Shown here one piece after another: positions 55,903 through 64,000 of a DNA stretch of 64,000 bases. Origin of the DNA: CAWFMO01 sp963817065 (GTDB taxonomy: Bacteria; Actinomycetota; Thermoleophilia; Solirubrobacterales; 70-9); assembly GCA_963817065.1 (NCBI GenBank), contig CAWFMO010000002.1, forward strand, positions 1 through 64,000. Direction: 5' to 3'. Every line of letters starts with the position of its first letter. The stretch's first letter is position 1. The notes below the pieces were generated by a model that saw nothing but the letters and a program-made list of their open reading frames with translations, searched no databases and was not told the origin of the DNA. The position numbers were made by a program, and so were the translations under genes.

Positions 55903-56936
55903 GTGCCCGGTGACTCGTCGCCGCTGCGCAAGCTGGGCTTCCTGACCATCGGCCTGTTCGACGAGGCCGACCCACGCCGCGGCCACGAGTCCACATTGGA
56001 AATCATCGAGCTGGGTGAACGGCTCGGCTTCGACAGCGCCTGGGTCCGGCACCGCCACCTGCAATACGGCATCTCGTCGCCGGTGGCCGTCCTCGCCGCG
56101 GCGAGCCAGCGCACCGGCCGGATCGACCTGGGCACCGCGGTGATGCCGCTCGGCTGGGAAAATCCGCTGCGCCTGGCCGAGGATCTGGCCACCGTCGACC
56201 TGCTGTCCGGCGGCCGGCTCAACCCGGGGGTCAGCGTCGGCCCGCCGATGCACTACGACCAGGTCAAGGCCGCGCTCTACCCGGACACCGCGGAGGCCGA
56301 GGACTTCAGCTACGAACGGGTGCGCCGGCTGCTGGAGATGGTCCGCGGCGAGCCGGTCACCGATTTCCGCGGCACCGAGGGCTTCGAGGTGTTCTCCGAC
56401 CGGGTCCAGCCGCACTCCGCCGGCCTGGGCCGCCGCATGTGGTACGGCGGCGCCAGCCTGCGCTCGGCCCGCTGGGCCGGCGAGCACGGGATGAACTTCC
56501 TGACCAGCAGCGTGGTGAAGGCCGAGGAATCGACGGGCTTCGCCGAGATCCAGCTGTCCCACATCCGCGAGTTCCGCGCCCACCACCCGGACGGCGACCG
56601 GGCCCGGGTGTCGCAGGGCCTGGTGGTCATTCCCACCGACTCGGCGACGGCTTCCCAAAAAGCCAAATACCAGGAGTACGCCCGGAGCCGCACGCCCCGG
56701 ACCGAAACCCCGCAGGGCCCCGCCCGGCTGATGTTCGCGCCGGACCTGGTCGGCACCGTCCGCCGAGATCGCCGAGCGGCTGGCCGAGCACGCCGCCTTC
56801 CGCGAGATCGACGAGGTCGCCTTCGCCCTGCCGTTCACCTTCGACCACGAGGACTACGTGCAGATCCTCACCGACATGGCCGGCGCCCTCGGCCCGGCAC
56901 TGGGCTGGTCAGTCCACGGCTCGACGCCGGCCGTGA
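55903..56936 (+). CDS. LLM-class flavin/F420-dependent oxidoreductase
   Basis: About 340 residues from a GTG. TIM-barrel luciferase-like text: KLGFLTIGLFDEADPRRGHE, LGFDSAWVRHRHLQYG, TGRIDLGTAVMPLGWENPLRLAEDLATVDLLSGGRL (cited in pieces as TAVMPLGWENPLRLAED) and MWYGGASLRSARWAGEHGMN. An indel at about 56760 precedes EIAERLAEHAAFREIDEVAF and the end. The 3' end overlaps the convergent SDR gene; the stop at 56936 is provisional. Cofactor (FMN or F420) cannot be told by eye; the Ddn-like neighbour favours F420. Confidence 0.82.
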
Positions 56937-57666
56937 TATTGATCTTCGTGGCGGTCAGCGACCGCGCCCAGTCGGACGCGGCGAAGGCGGCGGCGTTGCC
57001 GACGTCGGCCAGGGTGGCCGCCCGGCCCAGCATGGTCGCGTCCGCGGTGCCCTTGGCGATGGCCTCGCGCGCCTTGGCCGGCATGTCGTCGGTCAGGGAC
57101 TCGGGGATCCCGCCGGTCTGCAGGGTGACCACCCGGATGCCCTTCGGGCCCAATTCCCGGGCGAGGGTACGCCGCAGCGCCTCGACCGCGCCGAAGGCGA
57201 CCTGGAGCCCGCCGAGGTTGGCCGACGGGTCGCCGTAGCCGCCGAAGGTGAGGATGACGCCCGACCCCTGCTCGGCCATGTGCGGCGCCGCCGCCCGGGC
57301 GGTGATCCACATCGTGCGCAGCCGGGGGGTCACGTCCTCTTCGAGGTCGGCGTACTTCATCTCGATCACCGGCCGGCCGAAGTGGTCCGGGTGGGAGATG
57401 ACGTTGACCGAGACGTCGAGGCTCCCGCCGGCCGCCACGACGGCCGCGGCGTGTTCGTCGACCGCCGTCTCATCGAACGCGTCCACGACGGCGGTCTCGG
57501 CCGTACCGCCGGCTTGTCGGATGTCTTCGGCGACCTTGACCAGCGGCGGCATGGTCCGGCCGGCCAGATGGACGGTCGCGCCCTCGCGGCCGAAGGCCCG
57601 CGCCATCGCGCCGCCGATCGCTCCCCCGCCGCCGTAGACGATCGCGTTCCGGTTCTCGAGCAACAT
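56909..57666 (-). CDS. SDR-family oxidoreductase
   Basis: About 252 residues. NAD(P) loop IVYGGGGAIGGAMARAFG (GGGGAIGG), then VVDAFDETAV, VSVNVISHPDHFG at the place of the usual NAG, ILTFGGYGDPSANLGGLQVAFGAVEAL without a clear Y-x-x-x-K (F-G-A-V-E instead), and KINITAG at the C-terminus. The missing Tyr/Lys pair suggests an atypical or non-catalytic member. The stop at 56909 assumes one indel. It follows the SRPBCC gene by 13 nt and is probably controlled by the ArsR regulator upstream. Confidence 0.8.
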
Positions 57667-57679
57667 GGCAGAACTCTCC

Positions 57680-58157
57680 CTACTGCTGAAGGCTCGTGAC
57701 CAGCTCGTCGAGCTGCGCCATCGAGGCCTGGATGCCCTTCTCCATCCCGCCCAGCACGTAGACGTCCCGGTCCTCGACGGACTGGAAGACGGTGTTCTGA
57801 CGCATCAGGGTGCGGGATCCGCGGGCCTGGAAGGTGATGGTGTTCAGGTAGACGTGGCCGGGCTGCCGGTCGAACTCGTAGGTCTGCACGATCTGCCGCG
57901 GTCGTCGGATCGCCGTGGTAGAGCCCGAAGAACGAGTACCGGTCGCCGTCCGGGACGGTGTGCGTGTACCGCCAGCGCCCGCCGTCGCGCGGCTCCAGGA
58001 TGTCCACTGTGGTGCGATAGGTGCGCGGCCCGATCCAGCGGACCAGCAGATCCGGTTCGGTGTACGCCCGGAACAGCACCGCCGGCGACGCGGCGAACTC
58101 GCGGGTGAGGATGACCTGCGGCACGCCCGGCTCGGCGACGATCTCGATGTCGGTCAC
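57680..58157 (-). CDS. SRPBCC (AHSA1/START-like) domain protein
   Basis: About 158 residues in two frames with an indel near 57905. The first part has VILTREFAASPAVLFRAYTEPDLLVRW and GGRWRYTHTVPDGDRYSFFGLYH; the second has VQTYEFDRQPGHVYLN and GMEKGIQASMAQLDELV. These are typical of AHSA1-type proteins paired with ArsR regulators. The hydrophobic cavity suggests a small-molecule ligand; none can be named. The start overlaps the ArsR stop by 4 nt. Confidence 0.85.
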
Positions 58158-58489
58158 GGCCGCTCCTCGGCCTCGAGCCCGGCCAGCAGCTCGTCGAGCC
58201 GGTCGTAGCCGGCCTCCCAGTACTCCCGGTAACCGGCCAGCCAGCTCGTCGCCTCGCGCAGCGGCGCCGCCTCGAGGTGACTGAGCCGGGCGGTGGCCCG
58301 GCGGGTGCGGGTGATCAGGCCGGCGTCCTGGAGCACCTTGAGGTGCCGGGAGACGGCCGGCTGCGACATCGCGAACGGGGCGCAGAGCTCCCCGACCGTC
58401 GCGTCGCCCCGGGTCAGCCGGGTCAGGATCGCGCGGCGGGTGGGATCCGCGAGAGCGCCGAAGACGGCACTGAGCTGGTCGGCAGTCAT
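58154..58489 (-). CDS. ArsR-family winged-helix regulator
   Basis: 111 residues from the ATG at 58489. AVFGALADPTRRAILTRL and the recognition helix MSQPAVSRHLKVLQDAGLI are textbook ArsR. It lacks the ELCVCDL-type metal-binding Cys pair (here GELCAPFAMS has one Cys), so metal sensing is unlikely. It is the first gene of the ArsR-SRPBCC-SDR operon with ATGA coupling and probably represses it. This gene has no frameshift. Confidence 0.92.
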   Translation of the reverse strand: MTADQLSAVFGALADPTRRAILTRLTRGDATVGELCAPFAMSQPAVSRHLKVLQDAGLITRTRRATARLSHLEAAPLREATSWLAGYREYWEAGYDRLDELLAGLEAEERP

Positions 58490-58545
58490 CAATAGCCGTT
58501 CTGTTCTATAACTACTTTGTTCTATAGCGAGGCAGTTAAGCACAG

Positions 58546-60198
58546 TCAGCCGCGAGTGTCCACCACGACCCGGTCCCGGCCGGCGCGCTTGGCCGCGTAC
58601 AGGTTGCGGTCGGCCTGGGACAGCAGGGCCGACGGGGTGGCCCGGCCGTCCGGCGCGGTCGTCACGCCGATGCTGGTGGTCACCGGCAGCGTGCCGGTGA
58701 TCGGCGCCCAGCGCGTACGTCGCGGATCCGCAGCCGCAGCCGCTCGCAGCGCTCGCGCCGCCTCGGCCGCGTCCACGCCCGGGAAGATCAGCAGGAACTC
58801 CTCGCCGCCCATCCGCGCGGCGATCACCGAGCTCGGTGGCCGCCTCGGTGAGCAGCAGCGCGATGTGCTGCAGCACGGTGTCGCCGGTGCCGTGCGAGAG
58901 CGTGTCGTTGACCGCTTGAAGTGGTCCAGGTCGACGATCGCCACCGAGATCGGGGCACGCCGGCGCGGCCGCCTCGCCGAGCAGGGCGGGCAGCCGCTCG
59001 TTGACGTACCGGCGGTTGTAGAGGCCGGTCAGCGCGTCCCGGTGGGCCATCTCGCGGAAGTGCTCGCTGGCCCGGCGCGCCTCGGTGGCCTCGAAGACGG
59101 CCTGCAGCGCCCGGGCGCGCGACTCCCGCTGCGCCGAGTGCAGGGCGGTCGCCGCGGCGTGGAAGGCGCGGTGCTCGTCGTACGCCTCGCTGGTACCGGC
59201 CGGTCGCGGCGTACAGGGCGGCCTGCTCCTCGCGGGCCTGGGCGCGTGACCGCGTGCAGGGCCCGCTCCTCGGCCATGCGCGACCGCGGCGTCCAGGGCC
59301 TCCTGGGCGGCGTCGTAGCCGGCCGTCGAGCCGGCGCGCCTCGGCCAGGGTGAGCAGGCACTCGGCCGAGGCGTCGCCCTCGTGGCTGAGCGACGGCGGA
59401 CGTCCGGCCGGTCTGCAGCACGGCGTGCAGCGTCTCCTCGACCGCGGCGTAGCCGCCGCTCATCATCTCGACCCGGGCGATGGTGTCGAGCTCGTTGGCG
59501 CCGAACGTCGCGGCCCGCTGCGCGCCTGCACCTCGCGCATCTGCTCGACCAGGTCGCGGGCGACCGGCTCGTCGTCGTTCTCGAAGGCGGTGTACGCCAT
59601 GTTGTTCAGGATGTTGAGCGTCAGCTCGTGGTCGCCGATCGGCCGTGGCGATGCGCGAGCGCCTCGCGGAACCGGCGGTCGCCCTCGCTCGGCGAGCCGC
59701 TCTCGTCCAGCGCCACGGCCAGCGATCATCAGGTGCCGGGCGCGGACCGCCGGCGGCACGTCGTCGGTCAGGTTGCGCGACGCACTGCACGGCGTGGGTG
59801 AGCGCCTCCGAGAGGTCGCCGATCTGCCGGTAGAAGATGGACAGCACCCGGTGCGCGCGGGCCAGCAGGTACGGGCTGTCGTGCTGCTCGGCCCAGGCCA
59901 GCACCTGGTGCGCGCTGCTGGCCGCCCTCGCTCGGAGCGGCCCTCGCGCAGCAGCGCGCTGGCCGCAGCAGCCGGGCCCGATGGCGCAGCTCCAGGTCGC
60001 CCAGCTCGTCGGCCCGGCGCTCGACCTCGGCGGCCGGCGCGCGTCAGCGTGCCGGAACTGGGACGGTCGGGCGGCTCTCGAGCTCCACCACGGTCGCCTC
60101 GAGCGCCGCGCGCTCGTCGCCGACCAGACGGCACCGGCCGTGATCGCCGCCTCCGTCGTCACCGATGCCTGCTTCCCCGATGCGGTGCCGGCTGGCAT
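58546..60198 (-). CDS. TPR-repeat diguanylate cyclase (GGEEF), frameshifted
   Basis: About 550 residues. The N-terminal two thirds is helical TPR-like (VLAWAEQHDSPYLLARAHRVLS, RQIGDLSEALTHAVQCV, ELTLNILNNMAYTAFENDDEP). The C-terminal domain begins HRDALTGLYNRRYVNERLP and has MAIVDLDHFK (metal Asp), the active site RMGGEEFLLIFPGVD and LSQADRNLYAAKRAGRDRVV. No membrane span is seen, so it should act in the cytoplasm, making c-di-GMP. At least six indels. The start is either the ATG at 60198 or a GTG at 60162. Confidence 0.83.
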
Positions 60199-60263
60199 CG
60201 GCACCACGATCCGCGGCCGCCGGGTCGGTGAATGCGGGTGCCGCCCGGTTGCGAATCGGTTGT

Positions 60264-62218
60264 TCAGCGTGCGGTGCACACGGCGTCGGAGGCGGCGACC
60301 TGGTCGATGGTGTAGACGACCGCCACCGAGAAGCAGTAGTTGTGCTGCCGTTCAGCCCGTACACGACGTAGTCGGTGGTGCCGGCGGGCAGCTGCTGGAA
60401 GGCCCGCTGCTCCTGCCCGGCCCGGCCGCCGGAGATCAGCACCGGGCCCTCGGAGCCCTTGGGATAGCGTCCAGGTCAGCGAGACGCTGTCCCGGTTGTC
60501 GCGGAGCACGCACATCGGCCGGCGCGACCGCGCCGGTGCTCGGCTCGCGCGGGCGCGGAGGCGGCCGGCGCCGAGGCGGCCGGCGCGGTGGCGGCCGCGG
60601 CCGGCCTGGGCGCGGCGGCCGGGGCGCGGCGTCGCCGTGCGGCAGGGTCACGCGACCACGGTGGCGGCCGCGGCCGCGATCGCCGCGACCAGCACGCGCG
60701 GCCAGCACGAAGGGCCGCCGGGAGTGCCGGCTCGGCCGCTCGCACGCGGTACGGGCAACCGCCGGTCGTCGACGGACCCGACCGGGACGGTGCCGACCGG
60801 CAGCCGGGGGCCGTCCGGCGGTGTATTCGCGGGACCCGCTGGCCGCGGCATCGGAGGCGGGTGTCGGCCCGCGCGTGCCGGCCGGTCAGGTCGCCCGGCG
60901 CCTGGTGCAGCGTCGCTGCAGATACAGCGGCTGCTGGTAGACGTGCGCGGCGGATCGGTGATCCGGTTGTCCGGCGGCGGCATCTGGCCAGGGCTGCCGA
61001 GCCTGGGCCGGCACCGGCGCGGAGGCCGGCCTGGCCCCGTGCCGGTCGGCCGTGCCGACCGGCTCAGCCGGCGGCGAGGTGGGCCGGTCTGTCCGGGATA
61101 GCCGGCGGTCGAGGTGGGCCAGGTCTGCTCGGGCTGGCCGACGGTGCGGCGGGCCCGGCTGCTCGGGCTGCGCCGGGCGGATGGCGGCACGCCGTCGCGA
61201 CGGCTCGGCCGGCCGGTGGGCCCCTGGCGGCTCGCCCGGTCCGGCGGAGCGCGCCACGGTGCGCTGCGGAGGTCGCGGCCCGTGCGGCGGAGCACTCGGG
61301 TGTGCGGGGTGGCGGCTGCGCCGCTGCGACGGGCCGCCGGGGAGGCCAGGGCAGGGGGATCGGCGGTTCGCGGGCGGGCGTGCCGGCCGTCGGGCGCCCG
61401 GGGCGGGAGGCCTGGCGTACCGGATGGACCCCCGCGCGGTCGGGCACCCGGGTGACGCCCGCCGCCGGGCCGTCGGTGGCCGGGCCGGCCGACTGCTGCA
61501 CCCGGCCGCACACGTGCCGGCCGGACGCGGGCCGCCCCGGCCAGCCGCGGCGACCTGCGGCGCCAGCGGGTGGTCCGGCGGCAGGTAGCCGGGCGCACAG
61601 CTCCTGGGCCTGGCCGAGGTGCTCGCGCGGACTCGGCGTCGCCGGCCGCACTCGCGCTCCATCGCGCCCAGCCGGGCCAGCATCTTGATGCCCGCCGGGA
61701 GCCGCTCGCCGTACGCCTCGCGGTGCCGCGGCCCAGGCGTCGGCCAGCCGGTCCCGGGCGGCCGTGCAGTGCCCGGCCGCGTGCTCGGCGGTGGCCAGGT
61801 CGGCCTCGGCGGCCAGCACCCGCGGCGACTCCGGGCCGTCCAGCTGCGGTCAGTTCGCCGACCAGGTCGTGGTAGAGCTGCGGCGGCCCGGCCGTGGTTG
61901 CCGACCCGGTGCAGCACCGCCGCGTGGGTGCCGCCGCGGCGATGCGTGCGCTCGTCGTGCGGGCCGTGCAGCCGCTCCTCGGCGGCGTGCGCGAAGCCGG
62001 CCCAGATGCGGGCCGCGTGCGGGTCGCCGAGCGCGATCAGGATCCGGGCGTGCAGGGCCGCGGCGAGCGCCAGGTCGGGGGTGGCGCGCTGCGGATCGGC
62101 GTCGGCCGGGTCCAGCGCGTCGGCGAGCACGTCCCGGGCACCCGGCGAGGTCGCCCGCGGACGTCAGGGTCTGCGCCTGGGCGGTGAGTTCGGCGAGCGG
62201 AGGTGCCACGTGCCTCAT
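60264..62218 (-). CDS. TPR protein with membrane span and C-terminal fibronectin III domain
   Basis: About 650 residues from the ATG at 62218 (MRHVAPPLAELTAQAQTL). Residues about 30-220 are TPR repeats (LAAALHARILIALGDPHAARIW, AAVLHRVGNHGRAAQLY, AGIKMLARLGAMEREC). A very Pro/Arg-rich segment of about 200 residues follows, then one hydrophobic span near 60640-60700 and a second Pro/Ala linker. The end is a small beta domain (DSVSLTW, FQQLPAGTTDYVVYG, NYCFSVAVVYTIDQVAASDAVC), fibronectin III-like with two Cys. TPR inside and the beta domain outside is the likely topology. Many indels; function unknown. Confidence 0.72.
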
Positions 62219-62312
62219 AGTGCTCTGCTCGGACACCGCTCGGTACAAGACCCGGCATGCCGCTGACCCGGTGCCGGACCTGCGCGGACGCGGACACGTG
62301 TATAACTCGGGT

Positions 62313-63242
62313 ATGACCGCCGACAGCGTCGCCGACGTCAAGCGCGAGATGCTCGTCCGCCACCTGGAGGCGTGGGCGCCCGCCGCGCTGCACCGGGCCC
62401 GCCGGGCCACCTATGTGCACGGCTACGCCGACGCCGGCGGCGGAGCTGGCCGAGGCGGCGCTGCGGGTCTTCGTGGACCAGTCCGACCTGGTCCGCGGGC
62501 GGGAACTGACGATGGTGGCGGTCGGCGAGGACGTCGCCGCGGTCGGCGACGCGGCTCGCCGCCGTGCAGCAGGAGGCGGGCGCCGCGCGCGGGCTGGCCG
62601 TGCACGCCGTCGTCCGGTGGCACGGACGCGCGGCTCGCGGTGGCGCTGAAGGCGCTCGGCGCGGCGCGCGTACCGTTGCTGGGTTTTCTGGATGCGACGG
62701 CGCCGGCGGGCCGCCGCGCGCCCGGCGACCGTGGCCGCGCTGACCGCGGGCAAGCCGGCGGAGGCGCTGATCTGGTCTCGCGCCGGGGCGTCGCCGGCCG
62801 ACGACTATCGCGCGGAGCTGCGGCGGCCGGCTTCCCGCTGGTCGCCGCGGTGGAGCTGGCGGCCGGCGAGGAGCCCGGCGCAGCTGCTGGTCTTCGCCAC
62901 CACGTCGGGCAAGAGCCTGGAGGGCTTCAAGGACGCGCTGTGGGCGGTCGACGAGTACGCGGGGGTGCGCTACCGCGACCCGGGCGACCCCGAGCGGCAC
63001 CTGATCGACATCTCGCTGACGCCCGCATCCCGGGCCGCTGCGCCGCGAACTGCTGGCGCACCTGGCCGCAGGTGGGCGAGGCGACGGTGACCGAGCTGCG
63101 GACGTTCGCGCTGACCGAGACGGTCTACCGGGCGGCGGACGCGACCCGGGTGCTGCAGGCGCTGCTGGCCGCCGGGTCGGTGACCCGGCGGCCGGAGCAC
63201 GGCCGGCTCGGCGGCGACGTGGTGATCTCCGCGGCGGCCTGA
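62313..63242 (+). CDS. Unidentified cytoplasmic protein, faint TcmP resemblance
   Basis: About 310 residues from the ATG at 62313, four or more indels. The N-terminus (DVKREMLVRHLEAWAPAALH, then ATYVHGYADAG) recalls the three-Cys-motif partner TcmP family, which has K-x-x-x-L-x-x-Y-L-x-A-W and Y-x-D-G-F-A-G, but the key residues differ. Later text includes ALKALGAARVPLLGFLDAT, PAEALIWSRAGASPADDY, LLVFATTSGKSLEGFKDALW and a winged-helix-like end (TVTELRTFALTETVYRAADATRVL). I cannot assign a function. Confidence 0.6.
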   Translation: MTADSVADVKREMLVRHLEAWAPAALHRARRATYVHGYADAGGGAGRGGAAGLRGPVRPGPRAGTDDGGGRRGRRRGRRRGSPPCSRRRAPRAGWPCTPSSGGTDARLAVALKALGAARVPLLGFLDATAPAGRRAPGDRGRADRGQAGGGADLVSRRGVAGRRLSRGAAAAGFPLVAAVELAAGEEPGAAAGLRHHVGQEPGGLQGRAVGGRRVRGGALPRPGRPRAAPDRHLADARIPGRCAANCWRTWPQVGEATVTELRTFALTETVYRAADATRVLQALLAAGSVTRRPEHGRLGGDVVISAAA

Positions 63243-63260
63243 CCCTCGCGGCCTAGGCGT

Positions 63261-63434
63261 CAGGACTTGTCCTGCTTCCAGGACAGCGGGCCGGGCAGGT
63301 CGACGCGGTGTGCGCGGGCCTTGCGAGTTCCAGGACCAGCGGCCGATCTTGATGCTCCAGGACGAGAAGCCGCGCTGCGTGAAGTTCAGGATCAGCGGCC
63401 CGAACTTCTTGCGACTGCGGAACATGATGCCCAT
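63261..63434 (-). CDS. DUF4236-type small protein
   Basis: 57 residues. MGIMFRSRKKFGPLILNFTQ, GFSSWSIKIGRWSWN and, after one indel at about 63325, HRVDLPGPLSWKQDKS. The FRSRKKFGPLILN opening followed by a Gly/Ser/Trp beta strand matches actinobacterial DUF4236 proteins. Function unknown. It lies alone between two convergent and divergent genes. Confidence 0.75.
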
Positions 63435-63529
63435 CGGGGTAGTCCTTCCGTCGATGGTTGCGTCGGATGGACCGCGATCGGATTCCCGTTCGCCGATTCG
63501 CCAGACGCCGGTCCGTCGTGCAGACGGCC

Positions 63530-63983
63530 TCAGCGCGGCTGCCAGGCGTCCGGCCGGGTGGTCAGCTTGCGGACGTGGGCCGGCATCCGGCCGCTGATCA
63601 GCTCGGCGAGGCTCACCTCGTCGACGACCTCGCGGACGGCGGCGCGCACGGCGACCCAGAGATTGGGCAGGTTTTCCGCCGCGCCGTAGTACTGCGTCTC
63701 CTCGGGGCGCAGCCCGCGGACCCCGGCGAGTGGACCGTCGACCGCCCGCAGGATCTGGCCGATCGTCACGTCCCGGGGGCTGTGACAGCGTGTAGCCACC
63801 TTCGGCGCCGCGCTGGGCCCGGACCACGCCGGCGCGGCGCAGGTCGGCCAGCACCGCCTCGAGGAACTTCCGGGGCATGTCCTGGTCCTGGGCGATGGCC
63901 TGGGCGGACATCAGGGCCGGGTAGGCGTGGGCCAAGCTCAGCGCCGCCCGTACCGCGTAGTCGCCGCGCGCGGAGATCTGCAC
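63530..63983 (-). CDS. Rrf2-family transcriptional regulator
   Basis: About 151 residues from the ATG at 63983. MQISARGDYAVRAALSLAHA and KFLEAVLADLRRAGVVRAQRGAEGGYTLSQPP form the winged helix with the Rrf2 wing. An indel at about 63779 must be fixed to reach DVTIGQILRAVDGPLAGVRGL. The region where IscR/NsrR-type members have three Cys contains none (LRPEETQYYGAAENL), so it should not bind an Fe-S cluster through the canonical ligands. Target genes are unknown. Confidence 0.88.
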
Positions 63984-64000
63984 CCCTCCATCATGCCGCG

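Noticed and set aside
55504..56838. Long minus-strand frame opposite the Ddn-like and LLM genes
   Set aside because: Shadow of GC-rich coding DNA; no family motif, whereas the plus strand has clear ones.
1..64000. tRNA, rRNA or riboswitch genes
   Set aside because: I looked through the spacers for cloverleaf arms, rRNA-like conserved stretches and known riboswitch cores and found none I could defend.

Overview
The window is not one continuous piece of chromosome. It reads as three blocks of different origin. Positions 1 to about 5224 are GC-rich actinomycete-like DNA. Positions about 5225 to 44510 are AT-rich Bacteroidota DNA, most like Pedobacter/Sphingobacteriaceae. Positions about 44520 to 64000 are very GC-rich actinomycete DNA, with a look of Actinoplanes/Micromonosporaceae (an inference from protein style, not a search). 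Both block edges cut a gene in half. At 5225 a mutS2 gene loses its C-terminal Smr domain where it meets a broken tubulin-like gene. At about 44510 a SusC gene loses its N-terminal third where it meets a broken histidine kinase. No integrase, IS, tRNA or att site lies at either edge, so a chimeric assembly is the simplest reading. Both flanks are riddled with single-base indels and almost every gene there must be stitched from two or three frames; the middle block has only about six.

Left block: a membrane-anchored HNH nuclease (minus strand), then a plus-strand run of a small membrane protein, a secreted/membrane-anchored von Willebrand factor A (vWA) protein and a tubulin/FtsZ-like protein. 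vWA plus tubulin-like genes are the core of a predicted membrane-remodelling system known from comparative genomics, and this is the least understood system in the window.

Middle block: housekeeping genes first (mutS2, a DUF4296 lipoprotein, yggS, a GNAT acetyltransferase, aspartate kinase, a methyltransferase, mtaB, ubiX). A large minus-strand pectin and hexuronate utilisation locus then runs from about 44510 down to 14269. Its outer parts are SusC/SusD, a DUF5123 surface lipoprotein, two CE8 pectinesterases, two CE12 rhamnogalacturonan acetylesterases, a GH43 enzyme, a GH28 polygalacturonase, a GH105-DUF4350 fusion and a PL10 pectate lyase. They release uronates, which are processed by UxaB, UxaA, KduI, an UxuB-type SDR, UxaC, KdgK and Eda. 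ExuT imports hexuronate and a GapN-type dehydrogenase takes the glyceraldehyde 3-phosphate made by Eda. One plus-strand TonB receptor with a clear Bacteroidota promoter sits inside the locus.

The most unusual non-coding feature of the middle block is a dispersed family of short phased arrays, mostly with an exact 7-bp period and some with 8 or 11 bp. They fill many spacers and enter two genes. Three spacers upstream of pectin or hexuronate operons also share a 14-bp operator-like motif.

Right block: a hybrid kinase/receiver fragment, PRPP synthetase, two ABC ATPases, a DUF1707 protein, two tandem large FtsX-type permeases, a CorA transporter, two F420-style oxidoreductases, an ArsR-SRPBCC-SDR operon, a TPR diguanylate cyclase, a TPR/fibronectin protein, an unidentified protein, a DUF4236 protein and an Rrf2 regulator.
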